Shown: positions 1 to 8,079, counted from the first letter of the stretch. The stretch is DNA of 20,859 nucleotides from Tannerellaceae bacterium (GCA_031273385.1 JAISRY010000184.1:1-20859), one strand, 5' to 3'. A program made the numbers and translations. Notes: generated by a model from the sequence alone, not told the origin.

Positions 1-975
1 ATGTTCTCCATGATGAACTATTACCTGCCGCTGAAAGGCATGGCCTCGATGCACTGCTCGGCCAATGTGGGCGACAAGGGCGATGTGGCGATCTTCTTCG
101 GACTGTCGGGCACAGGGAAAACCACCCTTTCTGCCGACCCGAAACGATTCCTTATCGGCGACGACGAACATGGCTGGGACAACAACGGCGTGTTCAACTA
201 CGAGGGCGGCTGCTATGCCAAGGTGATCAACCTCAGCCAGGAAAACGAACCGGATATCTGGCGGGCGATCAAACGCGATGCACTGCTGGAAAACGTGGTG
301 GTAAAGGCCGACGGAACGCCTGATTATGCCGATGGCTCAATTACGGAAAATACCCGTGTATCCTACCCGATCTACAATATCAACAAGATCGTTCTTCCCT
401 CAAAGGCCGGTCATGCCAGCAAGATCGTCTATCTTTCCGCCGATGCTTTCGGCGTATTGCCTCCCGTTTCTATCCTCGATGATGCGCAGGCGCAATACCA
501 CTTCCTTTGCGGCTATACCTCCAAGCTGGCCGGAACGGAACGGGGCATTACCGAACCGCTTCCCTCTTTCTCTCCCGCTTTCGGCGAGGCGTTTTTAACG
601 CTGCACCCTACGGCGTATGCCAAGACACTGGGCGGAAAGATGAAAGAACACGGCGCGAAAGCCTACCTGGTCAATACCGGCTGGAACGGAACAGGGAAAC
701 GTATTTCGTTGAAAGATACACGCGCCATTATTGACGCCATTATCGACGGCTCTATCGAAAAGGCCGAACGGGTACACATTCCGATCCTCAACCTGACCAT
801 TCCTAAAGCATTGCCTAACGTATCGGATATCCTTGATCCCCGCTCTACGTATGCCAATGTCGGCGACTGGGAAACGAAAGCGAAGTCTTTGGCCGCTAAA
901 TATATCAAGAACTTTGAGCAATACTGCGACAACGACGATGCGAAAGCATTGATCGCCGCAGGCCCTCAACTGTAA
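1..975 (+). CDS. pckA: Phosphoenolpyruvate carboxykinase (ATP), 5'-truncated by window edge
   Basis: ATP-dependent PEP carboxykinase interconverts oxaloacetate + ATP with PEP + CO2 + ADP. In anaerobic Bacteroidales it is expected to feed the PEP-oxaloacetate-fumarate route as well as gluconeogenesis. The 324 residues seen match the C-terminal three fifths of the roughly 535-residue family. They include the kinase-1a P-loop GLSGTGKTT (residues 34-42 of the visible part), the kinase-2 segment IGDDEHGW (52-59, metal-binding Asp pair), the NTRVSYP segment, and the family C-terminus AAGPQL. The first ATG of the window is not the gene start: it matches the internal Met before the conserved FSxMNY(Y/L)LPLKG stretch, so about 210 residues lie outside. 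The gene ends at a strong hairpin terminator and converges on a C11 peptidase gene. Family assignment is very secure. Confidence 0.97.
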   Translation: MFSMMNYYLPLKGMASMHCSANVGDKGDVAIFFGLSGTGKTTLSADPKRFLIGDDEHGWDNNGVFNYEGGCYAKVINLSQENEPDIWRAIKRDALLENVVVKADGTPDYADGSITENTRVSYPIYNINKIVLPSKAGHASKIVYLSADAFGVLPPVSILDDAQAQYHFLCGYTSKLAGTERGITEPLPSFSPAFGEAFLTLHPTAYAKTLGGKMKEHGAKAYLVNTGWNGTGKRISLKDTRAIIDAIIDGSIEKAERVHIPILNLTIPKALPNVSDILDPRSTYANVGDWETKAKSLAAKYIKNFEQYCDNDDAKALIAAGPQL

Positions 976-1021
976 CCGGCGGACAAAAGGGGGAGGAAAC
1001 TCCTCCGCCGCGGGGAATACG

Positions 1022-1066
1022 AAAAAAAAGAGGATGCGCTTCCAGGGCGTATCCTCTCTTTTTTTT
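1022..1066. terminator. Bidirectional intrinsic terminator between pckA and C11 peptidase gene
   Basis: A 10-bp stem (1030-1039 with 1047-1056, one G-U pair) with a 7-base loop is flanked by eight A on the left and a T-rich run on the right. It can therefore act as a Rho-independent terminator in both directions. It lies 55 bases after the pckA stop and 24 bases beyond the stop of the converging minus-strand gene. Confidence 0.85.
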
Positions 1067-1089
1067 CGGAGGGTTTCGCCGGAGGGAGG

Positions 1090-2271
1090 TCAATGAGTTG
1101 CCTTGTACCAGCTTGTTTCGGTTTTTGCCGAGGTGTGGGGGCTGACGCTTGGGTCTGATGTCGTTACGCCGGAGTAGGCGTTGATCTTGATTCTGTTCCG
1201 GGTTATTGCGGTGTAGAAATCATCGGTGTGCTTCTGGTATTTTGAGGGGATGGCGCGTTCCAGTTGGGTGTTGAACTTTGCCGTCAGCTCCTCGTCCCGG
1301 CAGAGTTTGGCCACGTAGTCGCCATAGTCGAAGAAGCGGACGGGCGTGTAGCCGTCCATCCGCTGGATGGCGCCCCGTTGCGCGTCGTCGAACGTATATT
1401 TCCCGTTGATCTCTTTCATGACGGCGGCAAGGGCGTCCAGTTCCGAACAGACCGTCACGCCGATAGCGCCGCAAGGCATAAGGGAATAGTTCCGGTAAAA
1501 GTCGAGGAACGTATTGCTGATGCCCTCGTAATCGACCTTGCCGAACAGGTATTGCGCCATCTCGGCGTAGGGCATACCGTAGGCCATGATCTCGCAGGGA
1601 GAAGCGATCAGGTGGGCGGCGACCTCTTTCAGGTCATACGCCACCTCTATGGAGGACATGTAGCAGTCGTCGAAAAGGATATATTCCATCGTTATACCGG
1701 CATCGGTAATGCCCTCGGCAAGGGTGGTGACGTCGGTCTGGTAGGGCGCTTCGCCTCCGAACCAGCGTGTCAGGAGTGCGCCGTCATACTCCCAGTATTC
1801 CTTTTCGCCCGTTGCGCTGCGTAGTTGGGGCGAGGCGGGTATCCAGCCCATTCCGTGACAGTTGATGATCATCGCATAGCGGTTGGCCGGGGCGTACTCC
1901 TTGACGTCGTTCAGGATCGAGGTGATCCATCCGGCTGTGGTGACGGCGGGGTTCGTATACTTTTTGAGGGTGTCGCTGATGCATGTCCCTCTGCTGTATT
2001 TCAGTTCGAATAGCGCCGCTTCCGCCGGCGTAGCCTGGAAAAGCACCATCAGCTTTTCGTGGACAAGCCCGTTTTTTGCCACGACACTTTCCAAGTCCGC
2101 GATGTTATGACGGAAATAGGGCAGCAGCTCTTCGCCCGCCCATGGAAGATACATAAACACCGTCTGCTCTGTTTCCGAAAGATCCGGCGCAACCCCCTCC
2201 TCCCCCGTACACGATACCATAGCGAAGGTCAGGATAAAGAATATGCCAATGAATTGTTTCATTTCTGTCAT
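1090..2271 (-). CDS. Clostripain-family (C11) cysteine peptidase, putative lipoprotein
   Basis: Predicted secreted cysteine peptidase of family C11 (clostripain-like, caspase fold), a group that cleaves after Arg/Lys. The 393-residue product starts with a signal peptide ending in VSC (lipobox Cys21), so it is probably a lipid-anchored envelope protein. The expected catalytic pair is visible: His139 in INCHGMGW and Cys203 in ILFDDCYMSS, followed by the family stretch ASPCEIMAYGMPY. His and Cys are 64 residues apart, against 46 in the second C11 gene of this window, so there is an insertion between them. LRS at 150-152 may be a self-cleavage site (inference). An ATG three codons in (2262) is an equally good start. 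The gene diverges from the thioredoxin-like lipoprotein gene and converges on pckA. Substrate is unknown. Confidence 0.85.
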   Translation of the reverse strand: MTEMKQFIGIFFILTFAMVSCTGEEGVAPDLSETEQTVFMYLPWAGEELLPYFRHNIADLESVVAKNGLVHEKLMVLFQATPAEAALFELKYSRGTCISDTLKKYTNPAVTTAGWITSILNDVKEYAPANRYAMIINCHGMGWIPASPQLRSATGEKEYWEYDGALLTRWFGGEAPYQTDVTTLAEGITDAGITMEYILFDDCYMSSIEVAYDLKEVAAHLIASPCEIMAYGMPYAEMAQYLFGKVDYEGISNTFLDFYRNYSLMPCGAIGVTVCSELDALAAVMKEINGKYTFDDAQRGAIQRMDGYTPVRFFDYGDYVAKLCRDEELTAKFNTQLERAIPSKYQKHTDDFYTAITRNRIKINAYSGVTTSDPSVSPHTSAKTETSWYKATH

Positions 2272-2306
2272 AAAAGTATGTTTTTTTGTGTATTCTGCCC
2301 TAAGAA

Positions 2307-2314
2307 TAAAGGTA
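2307..2314 (-). promoter_or_regulatory. Probable -7 box for C11 peptidase gene
   Basis: Read on the minus strand this is TACCTTTA, one base from the Bacteroidetes -7 consensus TAnnTTTG. It lies 35 bases upstream of the ATG at 2271. No clear -33 TTG is seen. It mirrors the plus-strand box at 2331. Confidence 0.45.
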
Positions 2315-2330
2315 TATTAAAATATATTAT

Positions 2331-2338
2331 TATCTTTA
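2331..2338 (+). promoter_or_regulatory. Probable -7 box for thioredoxin-like lipoprotein gene
   Basis: TATCTTTA, one base from TAnnTTTG, lies 41 bases before the ATG at 2380. The 23 bases ending here (2315-2337) are identical to 16784-16806, in front of the flippase-like gene. That second copy carries the full TATCTTTG box, which supports a promoter role. Confidence 0.55.
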
Positions 2339-2379
2339 CACCGTTATATCGCTAATATGTGGGGATTGTAGGTGTAAAT

Positions 2380-3474
2380 ATGAATAGATTTTTGCTGGTT
2401 ATAAGCGTTTTGATGACTCTGTCCTCTTGTGGGGAAGATGTTGCTTACCGGATTGATGGGAAGTTGGCCAATCTGGAAGATCAGACTGTTTATGTCGTCT
2501 TCGAATCGGAGAATCTGACGGTGATCGATACGGTTGTCTGTGAAAAGCCCGGACAATTTTCCGTCTTGCAGGAAAAGCAGGGCTTTAACCGCGCGACGCT
2601 TTTTTTTGAAGACAAGACGTCATGGCTTCCGGTCTACCTGGAAGAGAAGGAGAAGGTCACGATTACGGGCGACATGCATTACCTTTCCCTCTTCCAGGTA
2701 AGGGGGGGGCGTATCAACAACGACCTGTCGGCGTTCCGCAAGCGGCATACCGCCATGTTCAAAGAGCAGGCCGACCTGTATGCCGGACTGAATAAGACGA
2801 ATGGAACCCATTCGGTGGACGGGAACGATTTTGCTTCACGCCTGGCCAATATCAATCACCAGCTCAGCGAACAGGCCTTGGAATATATCCATGATCACCC
2901 CGACAGGCAGGCTTCCGTAGTCCTTATACAGACCTATTTTACCGATCCCGACGACACGCGCAAACTGGACGAACTGCTGATTGCGCTTGATCCCGCATTG
3001 AAAGGCTTTTACCTTGTCGAAGAGCTGGAACAGTTCAGCGCAAGGGCTAAACGCACGGCATTGGGCGCGGAAGCTCCCGACTTTACGGTCAAAAATGTCT
3101 ATGGTGAGCCGGTGAGCCTCGACCTCTCTTCCCAAAAATACCTCCTGCTCACCTTTACCGCTCCATGGTGCGACATGTGCCAGACGGAAGAGCTGTACCT
3201 GGATGAGTTTGACAAAACCTATCCCAAAGAGGAGTTGAAACAGATCATGGTGAGCCTGGACGACGACATGGAGGGCGTCAGGAAGCTGTTGGCGAAAGAC
3301 AGCATCCGGTGGAACCTCATCACCGATTCGGCAGGGCAGGCCGCCATGCTGATCGACCTGTACAATGTCAGCTCCCTGCCCCGTTGTTTCCTGATAGATG
3401 ATAACTGCCGGATTATCCTGAAAACGGAGAGCGGCCTGGAGGTCAAACAAACGCTTGAGAAATTAATAGAATAG
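2380..3474 (+). CDS. Thioredoxin-like (TlpA/ResA type) lipoprotein with DUF4369-like N-terminus
   Basis: Probable envelope-anchored thiol-disulfide oxidoreductase, 364 residues. A signal peptide ends at LSSC (Cys17, lipobox). Residues about 22-115 look like the beta-rich DUF4369 domain common in Bacteroidetes (DGKLANLEDQTVYVV onward). A helical linker follows, and then a TlpA/AhpC-type thioredoxin fold from about 228 to the end, with the redox pair Cys264-Asp-Met-Cys267 in APWCDMC and the cis-proline at Pro334 (SSLPRC). A GTG at 2359 in frame would give a longer start, but ATG 2380 directly begins the signal peptide (MNRFLLVIS) and fits the promoter at 2331. The role is presumably reduction or repair of exported proteins or cytochrome maturation; the actual partner is unknown. 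The next gene starts 49 bases later on the same strand. Confidence 0.85.
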   Translation: MNRFLLVISVLMTLSSCGEDVAYRIDGKLANLEDQTVYVVFESENLTVIDTVVCEKPGQFSVLQEKQGFNRATLFFEDKTSWLPVYLEEKEKVTITGDMHYLSLFQVRGGRINNDLSAFRKRHTAMFKEQADLYAGLNKTNGTHSVDGNDFASRLANINHQLSEQALEYIHDHPDRQASVVLIQTYFTDPDDTRKLDELLIALDPALKGFYLVEELEQFSARAKRTALGAEAPDFTVKNVYGEPVSLDLSSQKYLLLTFTAPWCDMCQTEELYLDEFDKTYPKEELKQIMVSLDDDMEGVRKLLAKDSIRWNLITDSAGQAAMLIDLYNVSSLPRCFLIDDNCRIILKTESGLEVKQTLEKLIE

Positions 3475-3497
3475 TATAAACAATTAATAGAGTAGTA
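3461..3497 (+). repeat. Short tandem duplication across stop codon
   Basis: Two 16-base copies (3461-3476 and 3482-3497, one mismatch) start 21 bases apart. The first contains the TAG stop (3472-3474) of the thioredoxin-like gene and the second lies in the gap before yifB. This looks like a small local duplication; no function is evident. Confidence 0.6.
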
Positions 3498-3523
3498 ATC
3501 ATTTTAGCCACTCCTTGATCATT

Positions 3524-5062
3524 ATGTTAGTAAAATCGTACGCCGCTGCCGTTCAAGGCATTTCTGCAATCATTGTAACAATCGAAGTAAGCTGTAGCCG
3601 GGGGATTCAATTCTTCCTTGTCGGGCTGCCGGATGTCGCTGTCCGCGAGAGTCATGAACGGATTATCTCCGCTCTTCAGGTCAACGGGTATACCTTTCCC
3701 CGTTTTCGTATAGTCATCAATATGGCTCCTGCCGATATACGGAAAGAGGGGTCGGCATACGATCTCCCTTTGGCGATCGGCATCATGGCTGCGGCCGAAA
3801 AGCTCGACAGCTCGCGGCTGGGTGATTTCATGATTATGGGCGAACTGTCGCTCGACGGGACGCTTCTTCCGGTAAAAGGCGTGTTGCCCATCGCCATAAA
3901 AGCGCGCGAAGCCGGCTTTAAGGGCTTTATCCTGCCCAGGGAAAATGCCCGCGAGGCCGCCGTAGTGGACGGGATAAAGGTATATGGCATGGAAGATATC
4001 AAAGAGGTCATCGAATTTATGGCAGGCAGGCTGCGGGTCGACCCTACGGTGGTCGATACACGCGCCGAATTTTATGCCCGCGGCCAGTCTTATGACTGTG
4101 ATTTCTCCGACGTCCGCGGACAGGAGAATGTGAAACGGGCGTTGGAGGTGGCTGCGGCGGGCGGCCATAACCTGCTGATGGTAGGCCCTCCCGGAAGCGG
4201 GAAATCCATGTTGGCCAAACGCCTCCCCTCGATCCTCCCCCCGCTGACCCTCCGTGAATCGCTGGAGACGACAAAGATACACTCTGTGGTGGGAAAGCTT
4301 GACAAAGATGTCTCCCTGATGGCGCAACGCCCTTTCCGGTCGCCGCATCATACGATCTCAAACGTGGCGATGGTCGGGGGAGGCTCTTTCCCGCAACCGG
4401 GAGAGATCAGTCTGGCGCACAATGGCGTGCTTTTCCTTGACGAGCTTCCGGAGTTCAACCGTAATGTCCTCGAGGTGATGCGCCAGCCGTTGGAAGACAG
4501 GAAAATCACCATCTCCCGCGCCCGTTTCTCCGTCGATTATCCGGCGGGCGTGATGTTGATCGGCTCGATGAACCCTTGTCCCTGCGGCTTTTACAACCAC
4601 CCCGAACGCCCCTGCCTTTGTCCTCCCGGAGCGGTGCAGAAGTATATGAACCGCCTTTCCGGCCCGCTCCTGGACAGGATCGACATACAGGTAGAGATTG
4701 TCCCTGTCCCGTTCGAGAAAATATCGGATAGATCCCCGGCAGAGCCCAGTTCGGCTGTCCGCGAACGGGTTGTGCGTGCGCGGGAGATTCAGGAAAAACG
4801 CTTCGAGGGCTGTCAGGGGGTGTATTGCAACGCCCAGATGTCGGTCAAACAGCTCCATGAATATGTCGACCCCGACCCAGAGGGGATGGCCATTCTGCGC
4901 CACGCAATGGAACGCCTGAACCTATCGGCCCGCGCCTACGACCGCATCCTGAAAGTATCCCGCACGATAGCCGACCTCGAAGATGCCCCCAAAGTCACCG
5001 CTGCCCACCTCTCCGAAGCCATCAACTACCGCAACCTGGACAGGGAAGGGTGGGGGACGTGA
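3524..5062 (+). CDS. YifB/ComM-family Mg-chelatase-like AAA+ ATPase
   Basis: A 512-residue AAA+ protein of the YifB/ComM family. Proteobacterial ComM is a branch-migration helicase that helps integrate DNA taken up by natural transformation; in Bacteroidales the role is not established. The N-terminal ChlI/Lon-protease-like domain (about 1-170) begins MLVKSYAAAVQG, typical of the family. The AAA core has Walker A GPPGSGKS at 221-228 and Walker B GVLFLDELPEF at 301-311. A zinc-ribbon-like cysteine cluster lies at 352-366 (CPCGF...PCLC), followed by the Mg_chelatase C domain with arginine-rich segments. The ATG at 3524 is preferred over an in-frame TTG at 3515 because homologues start at MLVK. 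Length is the usual family length. It stands alone as a likely single gene or is co-transcribed with the upstream lipoprotein gene. Confidence 0.93.
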   Translation: MLVKSYAAAVQGISAIIVTIEVSCSRGIQFFLVGLPDVAVRESHERIISALQVNGYTFPRFRIVINMAPADIRKEGSAYDLPLAIGIMAAAEKLDSSRLGDFMIMGELSLDGTLLPVKGVLPIAIKAREAGFKGFILPRENAREAAVVDGIKVYGMEDIKEVIEFMAGRLRVDPTVVDTRAEFYARGQSYDCDFSDVRGQENVKRALEVAAAGGHNLLMVGPPGSGKSMLAKRLPSILPPLTLRESLETTKIHSVVGKLDKDVSLMAQRPFRSPHHTISNVAMVGGGSFPQPGEISLAHNGVLFLDELPEFNRNVLEVMRQPLEDRKITISRARFSVDYPAGVMLIGSMNPCPCGFYNHPERPCLCPPGAVQKYMNRLSGPLLDRIDIQVEIVPVPFEKISDRSPAEPSSAVRERVVRAREIQEKRFEGCQGVYCNAQMSVKQLHEYVDPDPEGMAILRHAMERLNLSARAYDRILKVSRTIADLEDAPKVTAAHLSEAINYRNLDREGWGT

Positions 5063-5118
5063 ACGCCGCTGCTTATAATGACGACGATTTACAATCGCCT
5101 GAAAATCAAATAGTATCC

Positions 5119-5199
5119 GTCATTGCGAACGTAGTGAAGCAATCCAGGAGTGCGTCTGTGTGTCGCACCTCTGGATTGCTTCACTGCGTTTATAATGAC
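5119..5199. repeat. MITE-like imperfect palindrome
   Basis: Two 36-base arms (5119-5154 and 5164-5199) are inverted complements with about six mismatches and a 9-base loop. The outer ends read GTCATTGCGAACG and the arms contain GAAGCAATCCAG, a wording found in dispersed non-coding repeats of many bacteria. No ORF is inside. It lies between the convergent yifB and SGNH-like genes. A 15-base direct repeat (5073-5087 and 5190-5204, one mismatch) overlaps its right end, and a 7-bp inverted repeat follows at 5202-5227. This accounts for most of the 173-base gap. Confidence 0.75.
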
Positions 5200-5235
5200 A
5201 ACGAATCATCCTGAAAATCCTGATTCGAAATGGCG

Positions 5236-6147
5236 CTAAAAATCGCCGCTTTTTATCAAATGGGCGAAGTCAGATGAAAATTTGTCAGCCCCGATGTCGT
5301 TTAAATGTTTGAGGTCTTTAAATAAATGGTTATCAGCGAAATCATCCCTGTTCTGATAAGATATAAATGGGATTCGCCGTTTTTCACATGTCGCAATAAT
5401 ATAATTCATCGAATTTGAGCTGTTTTTCTCATATCCAAACAGGGGAGATTTTACGACATAAACGGTGATGCCCCGGAGGGTACAATCGGACAGAAATTGA
5501 TCAAAAGCATTCCTTCTGTTTTCATCTAAAATGGCCTCTTTGTATATGACCTCTTTCAACGAATCATGACAGATGCCTTTTAGCGTAGTAAATCCATTTG
5601 CATGTACGTCATATCTACTAAAATGCAGGTATCCCAATACAATCCTTGCAAACAATGAATTATAAGGATAAATTCTTGAGAGATGTTTGATTTTTTCAAA
5701 AGGTGATTTCATCGCTACCGTTTTCCACAAGATGGGATGTCTCTTTACGTAGGGATTGAGTGCAGACAGCAAATTATTAGCCTGTTCATCTACATCCAAT
5801 TCGAATGTGTTTACATCCAAAATAATCACCTTGGGAGTATGTCTTCCGATAATGACATCCAGTAAGGCTTTATGATATAAAATTCCTTGTGCGTCGTAAC
5901 CGGCATTAAAACAGGACATGTGTAAAGAATCGGAAATAATCGCCGGATTATAATGACTCCTGGCTCTTGAGGAGCCCAGAATTAATATATCTGCGGTTTG
6001 TTGTTCCAGCGCATGAGTCAGATTGTATAATCTCCCCTGTTTCTGCCGGAAATAGAGGTGTTGCAAGCCCGTACCTATAATGAGGTCTGAAAGAATAAAT
6101 ACCCCCAACAGGCAGAGAAACTTTATAGCATATTTCTTTTTACTCAT
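5236..6147 (-). CDS. SGNH-hydrolase-like membrane-anchored protein, MBOAT partner
   Basis: A 303-residue protein with an N-terminal membrane anchor (about residues 8-27) and a predicted periplasmic domain. The pattern resembles SGNH/DltD/AlgJ-type acyl-transfer proteins: ILILGSSRARS at 54-64 (nucleophile Ser59 or Ser60), CFNAG at 79-83, and a C-terminal Asp278-Leu-Lys-His281 followed by Leu-Asn, fitting the DxxH block. Overall similarity to named families is too weak to name a gene. It lies 17 bases downstream of the MBOAT gene on the same strand, so the two are almost surely one operon. By analogy with DltB/DltD and AlgI/AlgJ, the MBOAT protein would move acyl groups across the membrane and this one would finish or modify the transfer. 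It is AT-rich compared with the flanking genes. Confidence 0.7.
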   Translation of the reverse strand: MSKKKYAIKFLCLLGVFILSDLIIGTGLQHLYFRQKQGRLYNLTHALEQQTADILILGSSRARSHYNPAIISDSLHMSCFNAGYDAQGILYHKALLDVIIGRHTPKVIILDVNTFELDVDEQANNLLSALNPYVKRHPILWKTVAMKSPFEKIKHLSRIYPYNSLFARIVLGYLHFSRYDVHANGFTTLKGICHDSLKEVIYKEAILDENRRNAFDQFLSDCTLRGITVYVVKSPLFGYEKNSSNSMNYIIATCEKRRIPFISYQNRDDFADNHLFKDLKHLNDIGADKFSSDFAHLIKSGDF

Positions 6148-6164
6148 AACCGGTTCTTCTACGA

Positions 6165-7592
6165 TTAAAATTGAAAATAAATAAATTGGGAACTGTCAAA
6201 AACGCCAAATGCCAATATGGTAAGGGTGATCGCTATATATGAAAAATAGCGAACGAACGCGCGGTTGTTTTCCAATAGAATATGTTTGCCGTTATTCCTC
6301 TCCTGAAAAATATCTGAAATAATTAACGCGAAAGTAAAGAACAGGCAATAAGAAAAAGCATCAATATTATTGCTAAGCAACGATCCTTGCCGGAATAAAA
6401 TCTTATCAAATACCAGGAACGCATCGGTGATGTTATTTGCTCTGAAAAACACCCACATGGTGGATATTAACCCAAATGTAATCAATACCTGCATAACATG
6501 AATAAGCTTCGGATAGTTCGATATCCGCAAAAACGGAAACGCTTTTTTATTGAAGCCGGATACGGCTTTTTCTATGATCTGAAAGCCTCCGTTTAAAGCG
6601 CCCCAGGCAACGAATGTCCAATTTGCGCCATGCCAAATGCCACTGACCACGAAAGTGATGAATAGGTTGTAATAATGACGCCTTTTGCTGCACCGGTTTC
6701 CACCCAATGGGATATAAAGATAGTCTTTAAACCAGGTCGAAAGCGAGATGTGCCACCTCCGCCAGAAATCGGTAATGGATACCGCCAAATAGGGTCTTCT
6801 GAAATTCGTCATTAATTCAAATCCCATTATTTTAGCACAGCCGATGGCAATATTGGAATAGCCGCCAAAATCGCAATAAATCTGAAAGGCAAAAAAGAAA
6901 GTCGCCAACAGCAAGGTTGTACCATTATGGTAGGGAAGATTATTGTAAGCAGCATTCACATAGACAGAAAGCCTGTCGGCAATAACCACCTTCATAAAGT
7001 ATCCCCACAACATGAGCCGAAGCCCTTGCGTCACATTATCCGTGCTGAATGTATGAGGCGAATGGAATTGCGGCAATAAGTTTTTCGCTCTCTCTATCGG
7101 CCCGGCGACAAGTTGGGGGAAAAAGGAGATGAACAGGGCGTAGGTGAAGAAATTCTCCTCCGGTTTTATATTCCCTTTATAGACATCCACGACATAACCG
7201 ACGGCCTGAAAGGTGTAAAAAGAGATCCCCACCGGAAGCAACACGTTCAGAAAGGGGATTTGCATTCGGATATGGAATGCCGAGAATAGATCATTGATGG
7301 AAGAGGTGACGAAATTTTCATACTTGAAAAGGAAAAGGATGCCGAAACAAAGGAGTAGGGCAGATGACAACATCAGCCGTTTCGGGCTTTTGTCGTTTGG
7401 TATATATTTTGCGCATATCCAGGTAATAAAGGTGGTTAATAGGATCAAACATCCGTATACCGGTTCCCAATTCATGTAGAAATAATAGCTGGCTGCCAAT
7501 AAGAACAGCCGCCTGTATTTCATCGGAAGAATCCAATAAAAAGTACAGACTAACGGGAAAAACAAGAGATATGTAAATGAATTAAAAAGCAT
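6165..7592 (-). CDS. MBOAT-family membrane O-acyltransferase (AlgI/DltB-like)
   Basis: A 475-residue polytopic membrane protein of the MBOAT family, which passes acyl (often acetyl) groups to extracytoplasmic glycans. The family hallmarks are plain: LPVGISFYTFQ at 119-129, PQLVAGPIER at 159-168, FWRRWHISLSTWFKDYLYIP at 276-295, and SGIWHGANWTFVAWG at 317-331 with the expected catalytic His321. About ten or more hydrophobic segments run through the sequence. Length fits AlgI-type proteins. It is first in a two-gene minus-strand unit with the SGNH-like gene, and its promoter overlaps that of the GroES-like gene. The polymer it modifies cannot be told, since no glycan synthesis genes are nearby. 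Codon use is visibly more AT-rich than in the neighbours, suggesting a separate origin. Confidence 0.92.
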   Translation of the reverse strand: MLFNSFTYLLFFPLVCTFYWILPMKYRRLFLLAASYYFYMNWEPVYGCLILLTTFITWICAKYIPNDKSPKRLMLSSALLLCFGILFLFKYENFVTSSINDLFSAFHIRMQIPFLNVLLPVGISFYTFQAVGYVVDVYKGNIKPEENFFTYALFISFFPQLVAGPIERAKNLLPQFHSPHTFSTDNVTQGLRLMLWGYFMKVVIADRLSVYVNAAYNNLPYHNGTTLLLATFFFAFQIYCDFGGYSNIAIGCAKIMGFELMTNFRRPYLAVSITDFWRRWHISLSTWFKDYLYIPLGGNRCSKRRHYYNLFITFVVSGIWHGANWTFVAWGALNGGFQIIEKAVSGFNKKAFPFLRISNYPKLIHVMQVLITFGLISTMWVFFRANNITDAFLVFDKILFRQGSLLSNNIDAFSYCLFFTFALIISDIFQERNNGKHILLENNRAFVRYFSYIAITLTILAFGVFDSSQFIYFQF

Positions 7593-7622
7593 ACACCTAA
7601 AAATGTGTTCATGGTAACGGAC

Positions 7623-7655
7623 GCAAAGATATTGAATATTTGTTATTATCTTTGC
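7623..7655. promoter_or_regulatory. Palindromic divergent promoter
   Basis: The minus-strand -7 box TATCTTTG (7631 to 7624) serves the MBOAT gene and the plus-strand box TATCTTTG (7647-7654) serves the GroES-like gene. With one more base each they form a perfect 9-bp inverted repeat (7623-7631 / 7647-7655) around 15 AT-rich bases. Both boxes match TAnnTTTG exactly. The polymerase footprints would overlap. The plus box shows that the GroES-like gene starts at ATG 7682 and not further upstream. Confidence 0.7.
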
Positions 7656-7681
7656 AACCTAACTTCAAATATGACAGAATT

Positions 7682-8068
7682 ATGCAGCTATCTATAGGCC
7701 CGAAAGAGGTTGAGAAATTCCTGATGGTGGGCGACAAAGTGCTGATCAAGCCCAAAAACCCTCAAAGCCAAACGAAATCGGGGCTTTACCTCCCGCCGAC
7801 AGTACAGCAAAACGAAAAGATACAGAGCGGTTATATCATTAAAACAGGGCCGGGATACCCCTTGCCTTCGCAAACGGAAGAGCAGGAGGTGTGGAAAAAG
7901 AAAAAGGAGGAAAATGTGCACTACCTCCCCCTCCAGGCGCACGAGGGGGATCTGGCCGTTTACCTGCAAAGTGCGGCGTATGAAATCCGGTTCAACGACG
8001 AGACGCTTATGATTGTCACCCATTCCGCCATCCTGTTGCTGGTGAGGGACGACGAGTTGTTTGAATAA
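7682..8068 (+). CDS. GroES-like co-chaperonin-family protein
   Basis: A 128-residue protein related to the GroES (Cpn10) fold but not the standard GroES. The N-terminal half carries GroES landmarks: VGDKVLIKP, then a mobile-loop-like TKSGLYLPP, then SGYIIKTGPG, where GroES has a turn after the conserved GxVxxVGxG. After that it differs: about 30 polar residues (PSQTEEQEVWKKKKEE) are inserted before HEGDLAVYLQ and the final strands. GroES is about 90-97 residues, so this form is roughly 30 longer. The start at 7682 is set by the promoter. Only 11 bases separate it from the nfnA-like gene, so it is the first gene of that operon. Its partner could be GroEL or something specific; nothing here decides. 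Confidence 0.75.
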   Translation: MQLSIGPKEVEKFLMVGDKVLIKPKNPQSQTKSGLYLPPTVQQNEKIQSGYIIKTGPGYPLPSQTEEQEVWKKKKEENVHYLPLQAHEGDLAVYLQSAAYEIRFNDETLMIVTHSAILLLVRDDELFE

Positions 8069-8079
8069 AGGCTATGGGT

